Below are positions 7,736 to 15,696 of a DNA stretch of 64,000 nucleotides, piece by piece. This stretch comes from Flavobacterium endophyticum. Lineage in GTDB: Bacteria; Bacteroidota; Bacteroidia; Flavobacteriales; Flavobacteriaceae. The notes under the pieces were generated by a model. It did no database searches. It was not told where the DNA came from and worked only from the letters and a program-made list of their open reading frames with translations. Numbering within the stretch: the first letter of the stretch is position 1; each line of letters opens with the position of its first letter. The DNA lies in assembly GCF_003634455.1 (NCBI RefSeq), contig NZ_RBLC01000008.1, positions 1-64,000 of the forward strand, written 5' to 3'. The translations under genes and the position numbers were made by a program.

Positions 7736-7767
7736 TTGGGCATTCCGCACATAACTTTGTAACTTTG
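7736..7767 (+). promoter_or_regulatory. Bacteroidota-type promoter of pepD
   Basis: A -33 TTG at 7736-7738 is followed by a 21-nt spacer and a -7 element TAACTTTG at 7760-7767, an exact TANNTTTG match. A second TAACTTTG sits directly before it at 7752-7759, so the -7 box is duplicated in tandem. The pepD ATG is 24 bp downstream. Confidence 0.6.
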
Positions 7768-7791
7768 CTATACTAAATTCAAAAATAAATA

Positions 7792-9258
7792 ATGAGTCAG
7801 GAAATAAGAAACCTTGAGCCGAAAGCGCTTTGGAATAAATTCGCCGATTTGAATGCTGTGCCGCGTCCTTCAAAAAAAGAAGAAAGAGTGATTGCCTTCA
7901 TGAAAGATTTCGGTAAAAAACTAGGCTTTGAGACCATCGAAGACGAAGTTGGAAATGTAATCATTAAAAAACCGGCTACTGCTGGAATGGAAAACCGCAA
8001 AACCATCGTAATGCAATCGCATTTGGATATGGTGCACCAAAAAAACAACGATACTGTTTTTGATTTTGATACGCAAGGTATTGAAATGTATGTGGCAGAC
8101 GGTTGGGTTCGTGCTAAAGGAACAACGCTAGGCGCAGATAATGGCTTGGGAGTTGCTACTATTATGGCTATTTTAGAATCTACCGATATTCCTCATCCCG
8201 CTATCGAAGCCTTATTTACGATTGATGAAGAAACAGGAATGACTGGCGCTATGGGACTAAAAGGAGGCTTGCTAGATGGTGAAATTCTTTTGAATCTTGA
8301 CACCGAAGAAGACGATGAAATTGATATCGGATGTGCTGGCGGAATTGATGTGACGGCAACTGCCGAATATGACGAAGAAGAAACACCACAAGGTTCTGTT
8401 GGATATTCGATTACCGTAAAAGGCTTGAATGGCGGACATTCTGGAATGGATATCCACAAAGGTTTAGGAAATGCAAACAAAATCATGAACCGTTTGCTTT
8501 TTGACGGTTTTGATAACTTCGGATTGCAGATTTCTGAAATAAAAGGAGGCAGTCTTCGCAATGCGATTCCTCGTGAAAGTGTTGCAAAAGTAATTATCGC
8601 CGAAGTTTATGACGAAGCTTTTGTTTTCGATATGCAAGAAATTGTGAACGAAATCAAAACCGAATTCAAGACAACGGAGCCGAATTTAGAAATCGTTTTT
8701 GAAAAATTAGATACTGCTCCGGTAAAAGTAATGCCTTCGATTGCACAGTTTTATTTTGTAAGAGCAATGTATACTGCCCATAACGGCGTGTACAGAATGA
8801 GTGCTGATTTTGATGATTTGGTGGAAACTTCTAATAATATTGCAAAAGTAGTTGTAGGTGAAGGAAAATTATCTGTCCAGTGCCTGACACGTTCTTCTGT
8901 GGAATCATCTAAAATGGATTTAGCGAATGCTTTGCGTTCCGCTTTTGAATTAATGGGATGCGAAGTTGAGTTTACTGGATCATATCCTGGCTGGACTCCA
9001 AATGCAAAATCAGAAATACTTGATGTATTGACTGGTATTTATGAAACTCAAAACGGAAGCAAGCCAAATGTAGTAGCTTGCCATGCAGGTCTTGAGTGTG
9101 GTATCCTTGGAACTAATTATCCGGATATGGATATGATTTCTTTCGGTCCTACGATCAAAGGAGCGCATTCTCCTGATGAAAGAGCTAATATTGCTTCAGC
9201 TCAAAAATATTGGAAATTTGTTTTGGAAATTTTGAAAAACATACCAAGCAAGAATTAA
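7792..9258 (+). CDS. pepD: Aminoacyl-histidine dipeptidase (cytosol nonspecific dipeptidase)
   Basis: A 488-residue M20-family metallopeptidase of the PepD type, cleaving Xaa-His and other dipeptides in the cytoplasm. Motifs in order: MQSHLDMVHQ (first zinc His and bridging region), LGADNGLGVA (bridging Asp), LFTIDEETGMTGA (catalytic Glu-Glu), GGHSGMDIHKGLGNAN in the lid domain, and HAGLECGIL plus GAHSPDERA near the C-terminus (remaining ligands). Full length and uninterrupted. It is driven by a clear TAACTTTG promoter and followed by a long imperfect hairpin with a T-tract. Confidence 0.92.
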   Translation: MSQEIRNLEPKALWNKFADLNAVPRPSKKEERVIAFMKDFGKKLGFETIEDEVGNVIIKKPATAGMENRKTIVMQSHLDMVHQKNNDTVFDFDTQGIEMYVADGWVRAKGTTLGADNGLGVATIMAILESTDIPHPAIEALFTIDEETGMTGAMGLKGGLLDGEILLNLDTEEDDEIDIGCAGGIDVTATAEYDEEETPQGSVGYSITVKGLNGGHSGMDIHKGLGNANKIMNRLLFDGFDNFGLQISEIKGGSLRNAIPRESVAKVIIAEVYDEAFVFDMQEIVNEIKTEFKTTEPNLEIVFEKLDTAPVKVMPSIAQFYFVRAMYTAHNGVYRMSADFDDLVETSNNIAKVVVGEGKLSVQCLTRSSVESSKMDLANALRSAFELMGCEVEFTGSYPGWTPNAKSEILDVLTGIYETQNGSKPNVVACHAGLECGILGTNYPDMDMISFGPTIKGAHSPDERANIASAQKYWKFVLEILKNIPSKN

Positions 9259-9278
9259 GAATTTCCTATAAAATTCAA

Positions 9279-9356
9279 GCCATAGATTGATAGATTAGCA
9301 CAGATAGAGAAGTTTATAATCTGTGGAAATCCTTTAGTCTGTGGCTATTTTTTTTA
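9279..9356 (+). terminator. Long imperfect hairpin with T-tract after pepD
   Basis: Arms at 9279-9305 and 9319-9345 are inverted copies matching at 20 of 27 positions, with a 13-nt loop, and are followed by a run of ten T residues broken only by the first bases. It would fold into a long bulged stem and could end the pepD transcript. The AATCTGTGG...TCTGTGGC wording resembles a dispersed intergenic element in Flavobacterium, so it may be a repeat copy that doubles as a terminator. Confidence 0.55.
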
Positions 9357-9377
9357 CTTTTACAAAAAACCTTTTCT

Positions 9378-10154
9378 ATGAATTCAAGACAGCAAAAACT
9401 CGACGCATTTGGCAGATTATTAGATATTATGGACGATTTGCGTGAAAAATGTCCGTGGGATAAAAAACAGACGTTGCAGACTTTGAGGCATCTGACGATC
9501 GAGGAGACATACGAATTAGGAGACGCGATTCTTGATAACGACTTGCAGGAAATTAAAAAAGAATTAGGAGACGTGCTGCTTCATATTGTTTTTTATGCAA
9601 AAATCGGAAGCGAAACCAACGATTTTGATATTGCCGATGTATGTAACGAGATCTGTGAGAAACTGATTCACCGCCATCCGCATATTTATGGAGATGTTGT
9701 CGTAGAAGATGAAGAAGAAGTAAAGCAGAACTGGGAAAAACTAAAGCTTAAAGAAGGGAAGAAATCGGTTTTAGAAGGTGTGCCTAAAAGTCTTCCCGCA
9801 TTAGTAAAAGCAAGTCGTATTCAAGACAAGGTCAAAGGTGTCGGATTTGACTGGGAAGAACCGCATCAAGTATGGGATAAGGTAGAAGAGGAGATTCAAG
9901 AGTTTCAAGAAGAAATCAAGAATGGCGACCAAGATAAGATTGAAGCCGAATTTGGCGACGTTTTATTCTCTATGATAAACTATGCCCGATTTTTGAAAAT
10001 CAACCCAGAAGACGCCTTAGAAAGGACCAATAAAAAGTTTATCAAAAGATTCCAATATCTTGAAAGCAAAGCTGGCGAATTAGGAAAACAATTGTCAGAC
10101 ATGACACTTGCGGAAATGGACGTTTTCTGGAATGAAGCCAAGAAGCTAAAATAA
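9378..10154 (+). CDS. mazG: Nucleoside triphosphate pyrophosphohydrolase MazG
   Basis: A 258-residue tandem-domain MazG, hydrolysing (d)NTPs to NMP and pyrophosphate as a house-cleaning enzyme. The N-terminal domain carries CPWDKKQT, EETYELGDAI and KKELGDVLLHIVFYA, the EExxE...ExxD magnesium site. The C-terminal domain repeats it with EEEIQEFQEEI and EAEFGDVLFSMINYARF. Length and both metal sites are normal for the full-length family. It is followed 3 bp after the stop by a hairpin shared with the convergent small gene. Confidence 0.93.
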   Translation: MNSRQQKLDAFGRLLDIMDDLREKCPWDKKQTLQTLRHLTIEETYELGDAILDNDLQEIKKELGDVLLHIVFYAKIGSETNDFDIADVCNEICEKLIHRHPHIYGDVVVEDEEEVKQNWEKLKLKEGKKSVLEGVPKSLPALVKASRIQDKVKGVGFDWEEPHQVWDKVEEEIQEFQEEIKNGDQDKIEAEFGDVLFSMINYARFLKINPEDALERTNKKFIKRFQYLESKAGELGKQLSDMTLAEMDVFWNEAKKLK

Positions 10155-10178
10155 AAAGAGGCCCAGCTGAGCCTCTTT
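10155..10178. terminator. Bidirectional terminator between mazG and convergent gene
   Basis: A perfect 8-bp stem (AAAGAGGC at 10155-10162, GCCTCTTT at 10171-10178) lies between the stops of mazG (+) and the 10204-10659 gene (-). The T-tract is stronger on the minus strand (TTTTTATTTT), so it serves the leftward gene best. Confidence 0.7.
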
Positions 10179-10203
10179 AAATGAATTATAATTAACCGAA
10201 AAC

Positions 10204-10659
10204 CTAGATATTATTTTCAATAATAGATTGCCATTTTTTTGCAATCATTTCATTTTCTTGCCAATAAGCCTTTCCTAGCTTGTCATTTTCTAGGTCGTAA
10301 AGCACTACCGAATTCGTATTTCCGTTTTTAAGCTTGAACGTAAAAAGGATTTTATCGTCGCTGCCTGTTGATGTTTCTTCAACTCTGCAAGACGTCGCTT
10401 CTTTTAAGTCTACAAAAGAAGCTCTGTCGTTTTCTTTGTTTAAGTCGATAAAAAGAAATCCTTTGTTCGCCTCATCTAAAGCATAGATTTTTTTGTAATG
10501 CGTTTCACGCGTTGAGAAATCGTATTTTCCTTGGCGGAAATGGTCAAAGATTTCCTTAATTTTCTTTTTGTTTTTTGCCTGACTATTGGCGATATAAAGT
10601 AATGGCAAGACGCAAACCAAAGTAAGCACTAGCCCTATTGTTAGAGATGCTGTATCCAT
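10204..10659 (-). CDS. Conserved hypothetical single-pass membrane protein
   Basis: A 151-residue protein with one N-terminal membrane segment (residues 6-26, LTIGLVLTLVCVLPLLYIANS), a basic stop-transfer (KNKKK) and a cytoplasmic domain with alternating beta-like stretches (GFLFIDLNKEN, ILFTFKLKNGNTNSVVLYDLEND). I do not recognise a named family. The C-terminal part resembles a small beta-rich fold but no catalytic motif is evident. A perfect hairpin lies 30 bp upstream in the leader. Confidence 0.65.
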   Translation of the reverse strand: MDTASLTIGLVLTLVCVLPLLYIANSQAKNKKKIKEIFDHFRQGKYDFSTRETHYKKIYALDEANKGFLFIDLNKENDRASFVDLKEATSCRVEETSTGSDDKILFTFKLKNGNTNSVVLYDLENDKLGKAYWQENEMIAKKWQSIIENNI

Positions 10660-10688
10660 TTTTTAGATTTTTTGTATAATGATGATTT

Positions 10689-10708
10689 GGCTGATAGAAG
10701 TATCAGCC
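10689..10708 (-). other. Perfect short hairpin in leader of 10204-10659 gene
   Basis: GGCTGATA at 10689-10696 and TATCAGCC at 10701-10708 form an 8-bp stem with a 4-nt loop. It lies between the stop of the small secreted protein gene and the start of the next minus-strand gene. No T-tract follows on the minus strand, so it could be a weak terminator, an RNA stability element or a protein site. Confidence 0.4.
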
Positions 10709-10733
10709 CTAAATTTTTAGCGTACGATAAAAA

Positions 10734-11081
10734 TCACCAAAAAAAGTGGAAGGGAAAAAGTAAGATTGAGACATTTTCACATCGATTGATGTCCTGTCTC
10801 AGAAAAGCTGCAGTAGCTTTGCAGGTGCTGAAGCCTGAAAAACTTATGTCATAATACGATTCGAACCATTTAGCGTAAACAGGAAGATCTGCTCTCGGAT
10901 TCGAAATAGAATGGATGCTTATTTCTTGATTTACAAAAGCCGAAGCTCTAAGATAATCAACCTGCTCAATGGATTTTTTATTGTTTTGTATAGCACCAAA
11001 AGCTTTTCCATCGTCGCTATTGACAAAAAGAAAGGCTACCAGAAAAACGGAGAACAGCGCTATGTTTTTAATCCATTTCAT
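10734..11081 (-). CDS. Small exported protein, unknown function
   Basis: A 115-residue protein starting MKWIKNIALFSVFLVAFLF, a good signal peptide, followed by a short mature region with two cysteines (STCKATAAFLRQDINRCENVS) that could form a disulfide. The mature part ends in an aromatic run (FPFHFFW). I have a vague impression of similar small Flavobacterium proteins but no family name. An in-frame ATG at 11138 would add 19 residues and push the signal sequence inward. The ATG at 11081 is preferred because a TATCTTTG box sits four bases before it. Confidence 0.6.
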   Translation of the reverse strand: MKWIKNIALFSVFLVAFLFVNSDDGKAFGAIQNNKKSIEQVDYLRASAFVNQEISIHSISNPRADLPVYAKWFESYYDISFSGFSTCKATAAFLRQDINRCENVSILLFPFHFFW

Positions 11082-11085
11082 CGGG

Positions 11086-11093
11086 CAAAGATA
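11086..11093 (-). promoter_or_regulatory. -7 element (TATCTTTG) next to a start codon
   Basis: An exact TANNTTTG match on the minus strand lies only four bases upstream of the ATG at 11081, so transcription would start at or just before the codon and give a nearly leaderless mRNA. No convincing -33 TTG is seen. Confidence 0.4.
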
Positions 11094-11150
11094 CTTTTTA
11101 TAAAAAAGGTATAAAAGGATTAGAGGCATAAATGCCACAAAATCATAAAA

Positions 11151-11177
11151 AAAAGCCCTGCAATTTGCAGGGCTTTT
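11151..11177 (-). terminator. Rho-independent terminator of the DUF349 gene
   Basis: A perfect 12-bp stem (AAAAGCCCTGCA at 11151-11162, TGCAGGGCTTTT at 11166-11177) with a 3-nt loop is followed on the minus strand by a long T-run. It begins 10 bp after the stop of the DUF349 gene. Confidence 0.85.
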
Positions 11178-11186
11178 GGAAATATA

Positions 11187-13211
11187 CTATTCTGTTTTTA
11201 TATTTCGAATCTGTTTCAGCTTGTCTTTCCACATCTGAAGGCTTTCTTTATGTCGCTCAATGTTTTTCTTTACTTCAAGAACCATTGGATTGTCCTTTTT
11301 TGCGTTCGCAAAAAACTGGATGTTATTCTCTAACTGGAAGATTTCTTGCTGTACTTCTTCAATCTTGCGGATCAAGAAAATCTTCTCGTTTTCAAGTTTT
11401 CTTGTATCATCAGAACTAGAAAGCTGGTCGATTCTACTGTTGAAACGAGCCATTTCAGAATCTTTTTTGCTTAAACTCAATTTATCGAACAAAGCATCTA
11501 GAATCTTATTGAATTTCCCTTCGATATGGCGTCTAGCATGGGGCACCTTTCCAAAACCTTTCCATGTTTCGATATGCGCTTTTATGGCATCCAAATCAGC
11601 TTTGTGCTCTCCGGTCAAAGCAAAGTCTTTGATGGTTTCAAGGTACGCTTTCTTTTTATCGAAAGCTTCGATTTCTTCTGAATTTACCTCGTTTCTTTGT
11701 GCATGAAGCTTGTCGAAATAATGATTGCAGGCTTCTTTAAAGTCTTTCCAGATGCTGTCGGAATATTTTCTTGGCACATGTCCAATCTGTTTCCATTCTT
11801 CTTGAATCTGCTTCATTATCGGAGTCGTTGCGGCAAAATCTTCGCTGTCTTTTAACGCATTTGCTCTTTCGACTAAAGCTAATTTCTTATTCAGATTGTC
11901 TTGCTGGTCTTTTTTGATATCCTTATAAAATGAATTTTTCAAGGCATTAAAGTCACGCACGGCATTTTTGAAAGCAGACCAAGTTTCTTCGTTAACATCG
12001 GAAGGCACTTTTCCGGTAGAGAAAAATTCGTTTCTCAAGGCTTCTACTTTTTCAATCTGACCTTGCCATGAAGAATGTGCTTCTACTTTTTCTTTCGCTA
12101 ATTCTTCTATTTTTGAAATGATTTCTTTTTTCTTCTCAAGGTTTTCTTGTTCTGTGCCACGTTGTTTTTCGAACAGAAGTTCTCTTTTGTCATGGATTTT
12201 TTTAGTCAGTTCGCTAAACGTATTCCAGATGGCCTCGCGGTGTTCTCTTGAAACCGGACCGATATCTTCTTTCCAGATTTTATGAAGGTCTTGCAATTCG
12301 CGGAATGCTTTGTTTACATCCGGCTCATTTACCAGCACTTCCACTCGAGTAATGATTTTTTGCTTCAACTCTAGGTTGTGCTTGAAATCCAAATCCCTAG
12401 CTTCTCTGTCTAAATGCAAGTAGTCATAAAAGTTTTCTACATGGAAATGGTAGTTATTCCAAACGTGGTTGTATTTGTCTCTCGGAATAGGCCCTGCATT
12501 TTTCCATCTTTCACGCAATTCATTGAAATGTTTTAGCGTATCCTTGATGTTTTCTTGAGGATTGATTAATTCTTTCAGCTCTTCTACGATAGCTAAACGT
12601 ACATCCAAGTTAGATTTCAAGTTGTTTTGAAGACTCTTGAAGTGCGTGTTTTTCTTATCTCTATATTGGTTAAATAAAGTGTCAAATTTGACTTTTAAAG
12701 GAAGATGGTAATGAAAATCTTCAGTCGTATCTGGATTTTCAGCTAAAAACTCTTCTCTTTTTTCTTCTATAAAATGATTGTATTTTGAGAGGAAAGCAGA
12801 CTTGATTTCTTCCACATGGTCTTTTACAGACATTACTTTTTCAACAGCGACTAGCTTTTCTAATTCCTGTACAAGAGATTCCATGTCCATTGCTTCATAA
12901 TCTTGCATTGGAATTTCATGACGCTCTTTAAGAGTTTCGTCTTCACTTTCTTCTGCATTGGAGTGAGCAATAGCATCTAAGGCTTCTTGGTTTTCGCTGA
13001 CAGCAATGGTTTCTTCTAATTCTTCAGGAGAAATTTCTACAGCGTCTGCATTTTCAGCAGCAACAGTCTCAGCTTCTGCTTCAACAGCATCAGCATTGTT
13101 TTCGCTTTGTTCTTCTATCTGCGGATTTTCATTTTGAGACACATCTTGTGTTTCATTTTCTTGACTTCCATCTGCTTCATGCAGGTTATCATTCTTTTCT
13201 TCTAACATCAT
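11187..13211 (-). CDS. DUF349 repeat protein
   Basis: A 674-residue cytoplasmic protein. Residues 1-120 are highly acidic and low complexity (Glu, Asp, Ala and Asn rich). The remainder consists of about six to seven helical DUF349 repeats, each with a W-K...G-x-h-P pattern: ERWKNAGPIPRDKYNHVW, KIWKEDIGPVSREHREAIW, NEFFSTGKVPSDVNEETWSAF, EEWKQIGHVPRKYSDSIWKDF and ETWKGFGKVPHARRHIEGKF. The C-terminal ~80 residues are coiled coil. Function is unknown to me; a helical scaffold or nucleic-acid/ribosome partner is possible but unproven. It stands as a single-gene unit with its own promoter and terminator. Confidence 0.85.
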   Translation of the reverse strand: MMLEEKNDNLHEADGSQENETQDVSQNENPQIEEQSENNADAVEAEAETVAAENADAVEISPEELEETIAVSENQEALDAIAHSNAEESEDETLKERHEIPMQDYEAMDMESLVQELEKLVAVEKVMSVKDHVEEIKSAFLSKYNHFIEEKREEFLAENPDTTEDFHYHLPLKVKFDTLFNQYRDKKNTHFKSLQNNLKSNLDVRLAIVEELKELINPQENIKDTLKHFNELRERWKNAGPIPRDKYNHVWNNYHFHVENFYDYLHLDREARDLDFKHNLELKQKIITRVEVLVNEPDVNKAFRELQDLHKIWKEDIGPVSREHREAIWNTFSELTKKIHDKRELLFEKQRGTEQENLEKKKEIISKIEELAKEKVEAHSSWQGQIEKVEALRNEFFSTGKVPSDVNEETWSAFKNAVRDFNALKNSFYKDIKKDQQDNLNKKLALVERANALKDSEDFAATTPIMKQIQEEWKQIGHVPRKYSDSIWKDFKEACNHYFDKLHAQRNEVNSEEIEAFDKKKAYLETIKDFALTGEHKADLDAIKAHIETWKGFGKVPHARRHIEGKFNKILDALFDKLSLSKKDSEMARFNSRIDQLSSSDDTRKLENEKIFLIRKIEEVQQEIFQLENNIQFFANAKKDNPMVLEVKKNIERHKESLQMWKDKLKQIRNIKTE

Positions 13212-13243
13212 TAAATGTTTAAGGTTGGTAATTCTTTAGTTTG

Positions 13244-13274
13244 GAAAGATAGTAAAGGCGGATGAAAATTCAAA
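13244..13274 (-). promoter_or_regulatory. Promoter of the DUF349 gene
   Basis: On the minus strand, a -33 TTTG (13274-13271) is followed by a 19-nt spacer and TATCTTTC (13251-13244), one base off TANNTTTG. The start codon at 13211 follows after about 32 bp. Confidence 0.55.
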
Positions 13275-13355
13275 GAAAAACCAATATTTAAAGTAATTTT
13301 TGCCACTATAGATGTTTTTGTCGCAATAGAACTTTAGAGATTTTTGCTGAAAAAG

Positions 13356-14099
13356 CTACTTATTCCAAATTTTCCATGATTTCTCAGCCTGATAGCGCAG
13401 CATTTCTAATCCGTTTTTAGTTTTGGCTCCATATTTTTTAGCTTTCTTCAAAAAGATAGTTTCTTCGGGATTGTAGATCAAGTCATGGGCGATATGCTTT
13501 GGAGAGAAATATTCATAAGGAATAGGAGGAAAGGCATCTACATTAGGGGAAGTGCCAAGCGGCGTGCAGTTGATTACGATTTGATGATTGTCAAAAGTCG
13601 TAGCGTTGACTAGATTGTATCCGATGCTTTCGTCGGAAGCTTCTCTGGACACAAAAGTGTATAAAATTCCGAGTTCTTCCAAGGCGAAAGCTACGCCCTT
13701 GGATGCGCCTCCGGTTCCTAAAATCAATGCTTTCTTATGATGCGATTCTAACAAGGGTTCTAATGATTTTTTGAAACCGTAATAGTCCGAATTATATCCT
13801 TTTAGGTTTCCTTTTCGTGTAAATTTTATGGTATTGACCGCACCGATTCTTTCTGCTTTTTTTGAAATTTTATCAAGATAAGGCATTACGGCTTCTTTGT
13901 AGGGAATGGTGACATTTATTCCTTTTAAATTAGGATGCTGCTTGATGATTGCTGGAAATTCCTCAATTGACGGAATGTCAAAATTGACATAATCGTAATT
14001 GTTTAGATTCAAAGATTTGAATTTTTCTGCAAAATATCCTTTTGAAAAAGAGTATCCGATATTTTTTCCGAGCAGCCCGAATAGATGTGTAATTTTCAT
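13356..14099 (-). CDS. aroE: Shikimate dehydrogenase
   Basis: A 247-residue AroE, reducing 3-dehydroshikimate to shikimate with NADPH in aromatic amino-acid synthesis. The substrate site is visible as GKNIGYSFSK near residues 8-17 and INVTIPYKEAVMPYLD near 61-76, with the catalytic Lys of the PYK motif. The Rossmann glycine loop is LILGTGGASKGVAFAL near 124-139. An upstream in-frame ATG at 14141 would put the first residues inside the terminator of the preceding gene; the ATG at 14099 lies clear of it and matches the family start. Confidence 0.92.
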   Translation of the reverse strand: MKITHLFGLLGKNIGYSFSKGYFAEKFKSLNLNNYDYVNFDIPSIEEFPAIIKQHPNLKGINVTIPYKEAVMPYLDKISKKAERIGAVNTIKFTRKGNLKGYNSDYYGFKKSLEPLLESHHKKALILGTGGASKGVAFALEELGILYTFVSREASDESIGYNLVNATTFDNHQIVINCTPLGTSPNVDAFPPIPYEYFSPKHIAHDLIYNPEETIFLKKAKKYGAKTKNGLEMLRYQAEKSWKIWNK

Positions 14100-14114
14100 G
14101 CGTCTAAAATTAAA

Positions 14115-14154
14115 AAGCCTGGCAAAAGCGAAATTAATCATTTTTGCCAGGCTT
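14115..14154 (-). terminator. Terminator of the TPR gene, upstream of aroE
   Basis: A perfect 13-bp stem (AAGCCTGGCAAAA at 14115-14127, TTTTGCCAGGCTT at 14142-14154) is followed on the minus strand by a T-run. It separates the TPR gene from aroE, so aroE is probably transcribed separately, perhaps from the nearby TAATTTTA box. Confidence 0.8.
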
Positions 14155-14173
14155 CTAAAAGATATTCTTTTTG

Positions 14174-15562
14174 TTATTTTTTATGAATCATTTTTTGGAC
14201 ATCTTTTCTTTCCCAAACAGTAGGGAAGAGGGTTTCAAGAATGGTGTGGTTTTCGAAACTTACTCTCAATCCATTGCTGAGATGGAATTTTCCTTTTGTT
14301 TCGTCATCTTCCATAAAATATAAACCAGCAAGACGGTATTCTAATTGAAACTCTTCTGGGAAATACTCTGAAGCCTGCAATAATGTGTGTATGGCTGCTT
14401 CGAATTCTCCTAAATACTGCAGGATGTCAATCCAATACAGCCAAGTATCCAGCTCATAATCGCCAAATTCTACAGCTTTTCTATAACCTATTTCGGCTTC
14501 TTCTAGAAAATCTAAGGCTCTATTGATGGTTGCATAACGTTTCCAGTACAATCTATTTTCGTTATCAATTCCAATGGCCTTATTTACATAAAACAATGCT
14601 TTTTGATAGTTTTTCTGTCTTACGTAAAAATCGGTAATCGCAATCCAACCTTTGTCTAATAATGGATCTTCGTGAACAGTCTTGTGAAAATATTTAAGCG
14701 CCAATGGCTTGTTGCCTAATTTTTCATAACATTTTCCGATTCGAAGCAAGGCATACGACGTTGGATCATCTAATTCAATGGTCCTGTTGTAGCTTTCAAT
14801 CGCTTCGTCATAACGTTTAAGACGTTCTAGAGACTTGGCTTTTTCCATGAAAGCACCCATGAACTCATCGTCGATCATGGAAGCGTAATCGAAGCATCTT
14901 AAGGCGTTCTCGTAATCTTGCAGTCCGTAATAAAGTCTGCCGCTTTGGTGCCATGCGATTTCGCTGTAAGGATTTCTGTCAATATAGTTCTCAAGAAAGG
15001 CAATAGCTTCCTTGTTTTGGTCTAAAAATTCAAAACAGTATACCACATTGTATAATGCGGCTTGGTCTTCTACGTCTTCTTCAAGACATTTGATAAAATT
15101 CTCCTTGGCAAACTCCAAATTGTCCATGAAAAGGTATTCCATGCCAATCAAGTTGTAGACATCTGCATAATCATCCGTCAGTTTTAGGGCTTCCTGCAAT
15201 AATTCTACAGCCTTCTCATGATTGTCTCTTTTGGAGTAAATGTTGGCTTTTTGGATAAAAATTTCTTCGTTTTGGGGCTCAATGGCGTAGAGTTCGTTTA
15301 ACAGCTTTTCAGCTGTTTCTAGCTTGTCATCATACACCAGCATTTCTACTTGTACTAGTTTTAAGCCTGTAGAACGAGGGTGCTGCTCAAGCGCTAATTT
15401 TAAGGCTTTTTTAGCCAGAGACGCTTTACCCATATCCAGATAGTGAAGAATAATTTCTTCAAATTCTTCCGAATCAAAGAAGAGAACTTTGTTAGTTTTC
15501 AACATCGATTCGAACTTGGACAAGGATAAATTGTAATCTTCTTCATCGTGACTCAAATGCAT
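14174..15562 (-). CDS. Tetratricopeptide repeat protein
   Basis: A 462-residue protein made almost entirely of TPR helices (about 11-12 repeats), for example the blocks around IYSKRDNHEKAVELLQEAL, SLERLKRYDEAIESYNRTI and FYVRQKNYQKALFYVNKAI. There is no signal peptide or membrane helix, so it is a cytoplasmic protein-protein interaction scaffold. I recognise the layout as a conserved Bacteroidota TPR protein but not its partner. It ends at a strong terminator before aroE, and an 8-3-8 palindrome lies 68 bp upstream of its start. Confidence 0.82.
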   Translation of the reverse strand: MHLSHDEEDYNLSLSKFESMLKTNKVLFFDSEEFEEIILHYLDMGKASLAKKALKLALEQHPRSTGLKLVQVEMLVYDDKLETAEKLLNELYAIEPQNEEIFIQKANIYSKRDNHEKAVELLQEALKLTDDYADVYNLIGMEYLFMDNLEFAKENFIKCLEEDVEDQAALYNVVYCFEFLDQNKEAIAFLENYIDRNPYSEIAWHQSGRLYYGLQDYENALRCFDYASMIDDEFMGAFMEKAKSLERLKRYDEAIESYNRTIELDDPTSYALLRIGKCYEKLGNKPLALKYFHKTVHEDPLLDKGWIAITDFYVRQKNYQKALFYVNKAIGIDNENRLYWKRYATINRALDFLEEAEIGYRKAVEFGDYELDTWLYWIDILQYLGEFEAAIHTLLQASEYFPEEFQLEYRLAGLYFMEDDETKGKFHLSNGLRVSFENHTILETLFPTVWERKDVQKMIHKK

Positions 15563-15629
15563 ACTCTTTGTTTTTAAAATTATCCTTAATAAATTTAGGG
15601 AACGTAAATCTTTTTGCGAGGTAAGGCTG

Positions 15630-15648
15630 AAATTGTTGTGAACAATTT
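15630..15648. promoter_or_regulatory. Perfect 8-3-8 palindrome upstream of the TPR gene
   Basis: AAATTGTT (15630-15637) and AACAATTT (15641-15648) are exact inverted copies separated by GTG. The element lies 33 bp upstream of a -7-like TAAATTTA (15590-15597) and 68 bp before the TPR start at 15562. It lacks a T-tract and so looks more like an operator than a terminator. The binding protein is unknown. Confidence 0.35.
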
Positions 15649-15696
15649 AATTAACAAAACTACTCTCTGTAAGTTACGGATTTTTATTGTTAAATC

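Noticed and set aside
8193..8561. 122-residue minus-strand ORF opposite pepD
   Set aside because: It lies wholly inside pepD, is rich in Ser/Pro/Ile in a pattern expected of an antisense shadow, and has no family motif.
10672..10854. 60-residue plus-strand ORF
   Set aside because: It overlaps the antisense strand of the small exported protein gene and has no signal or family resemblance.
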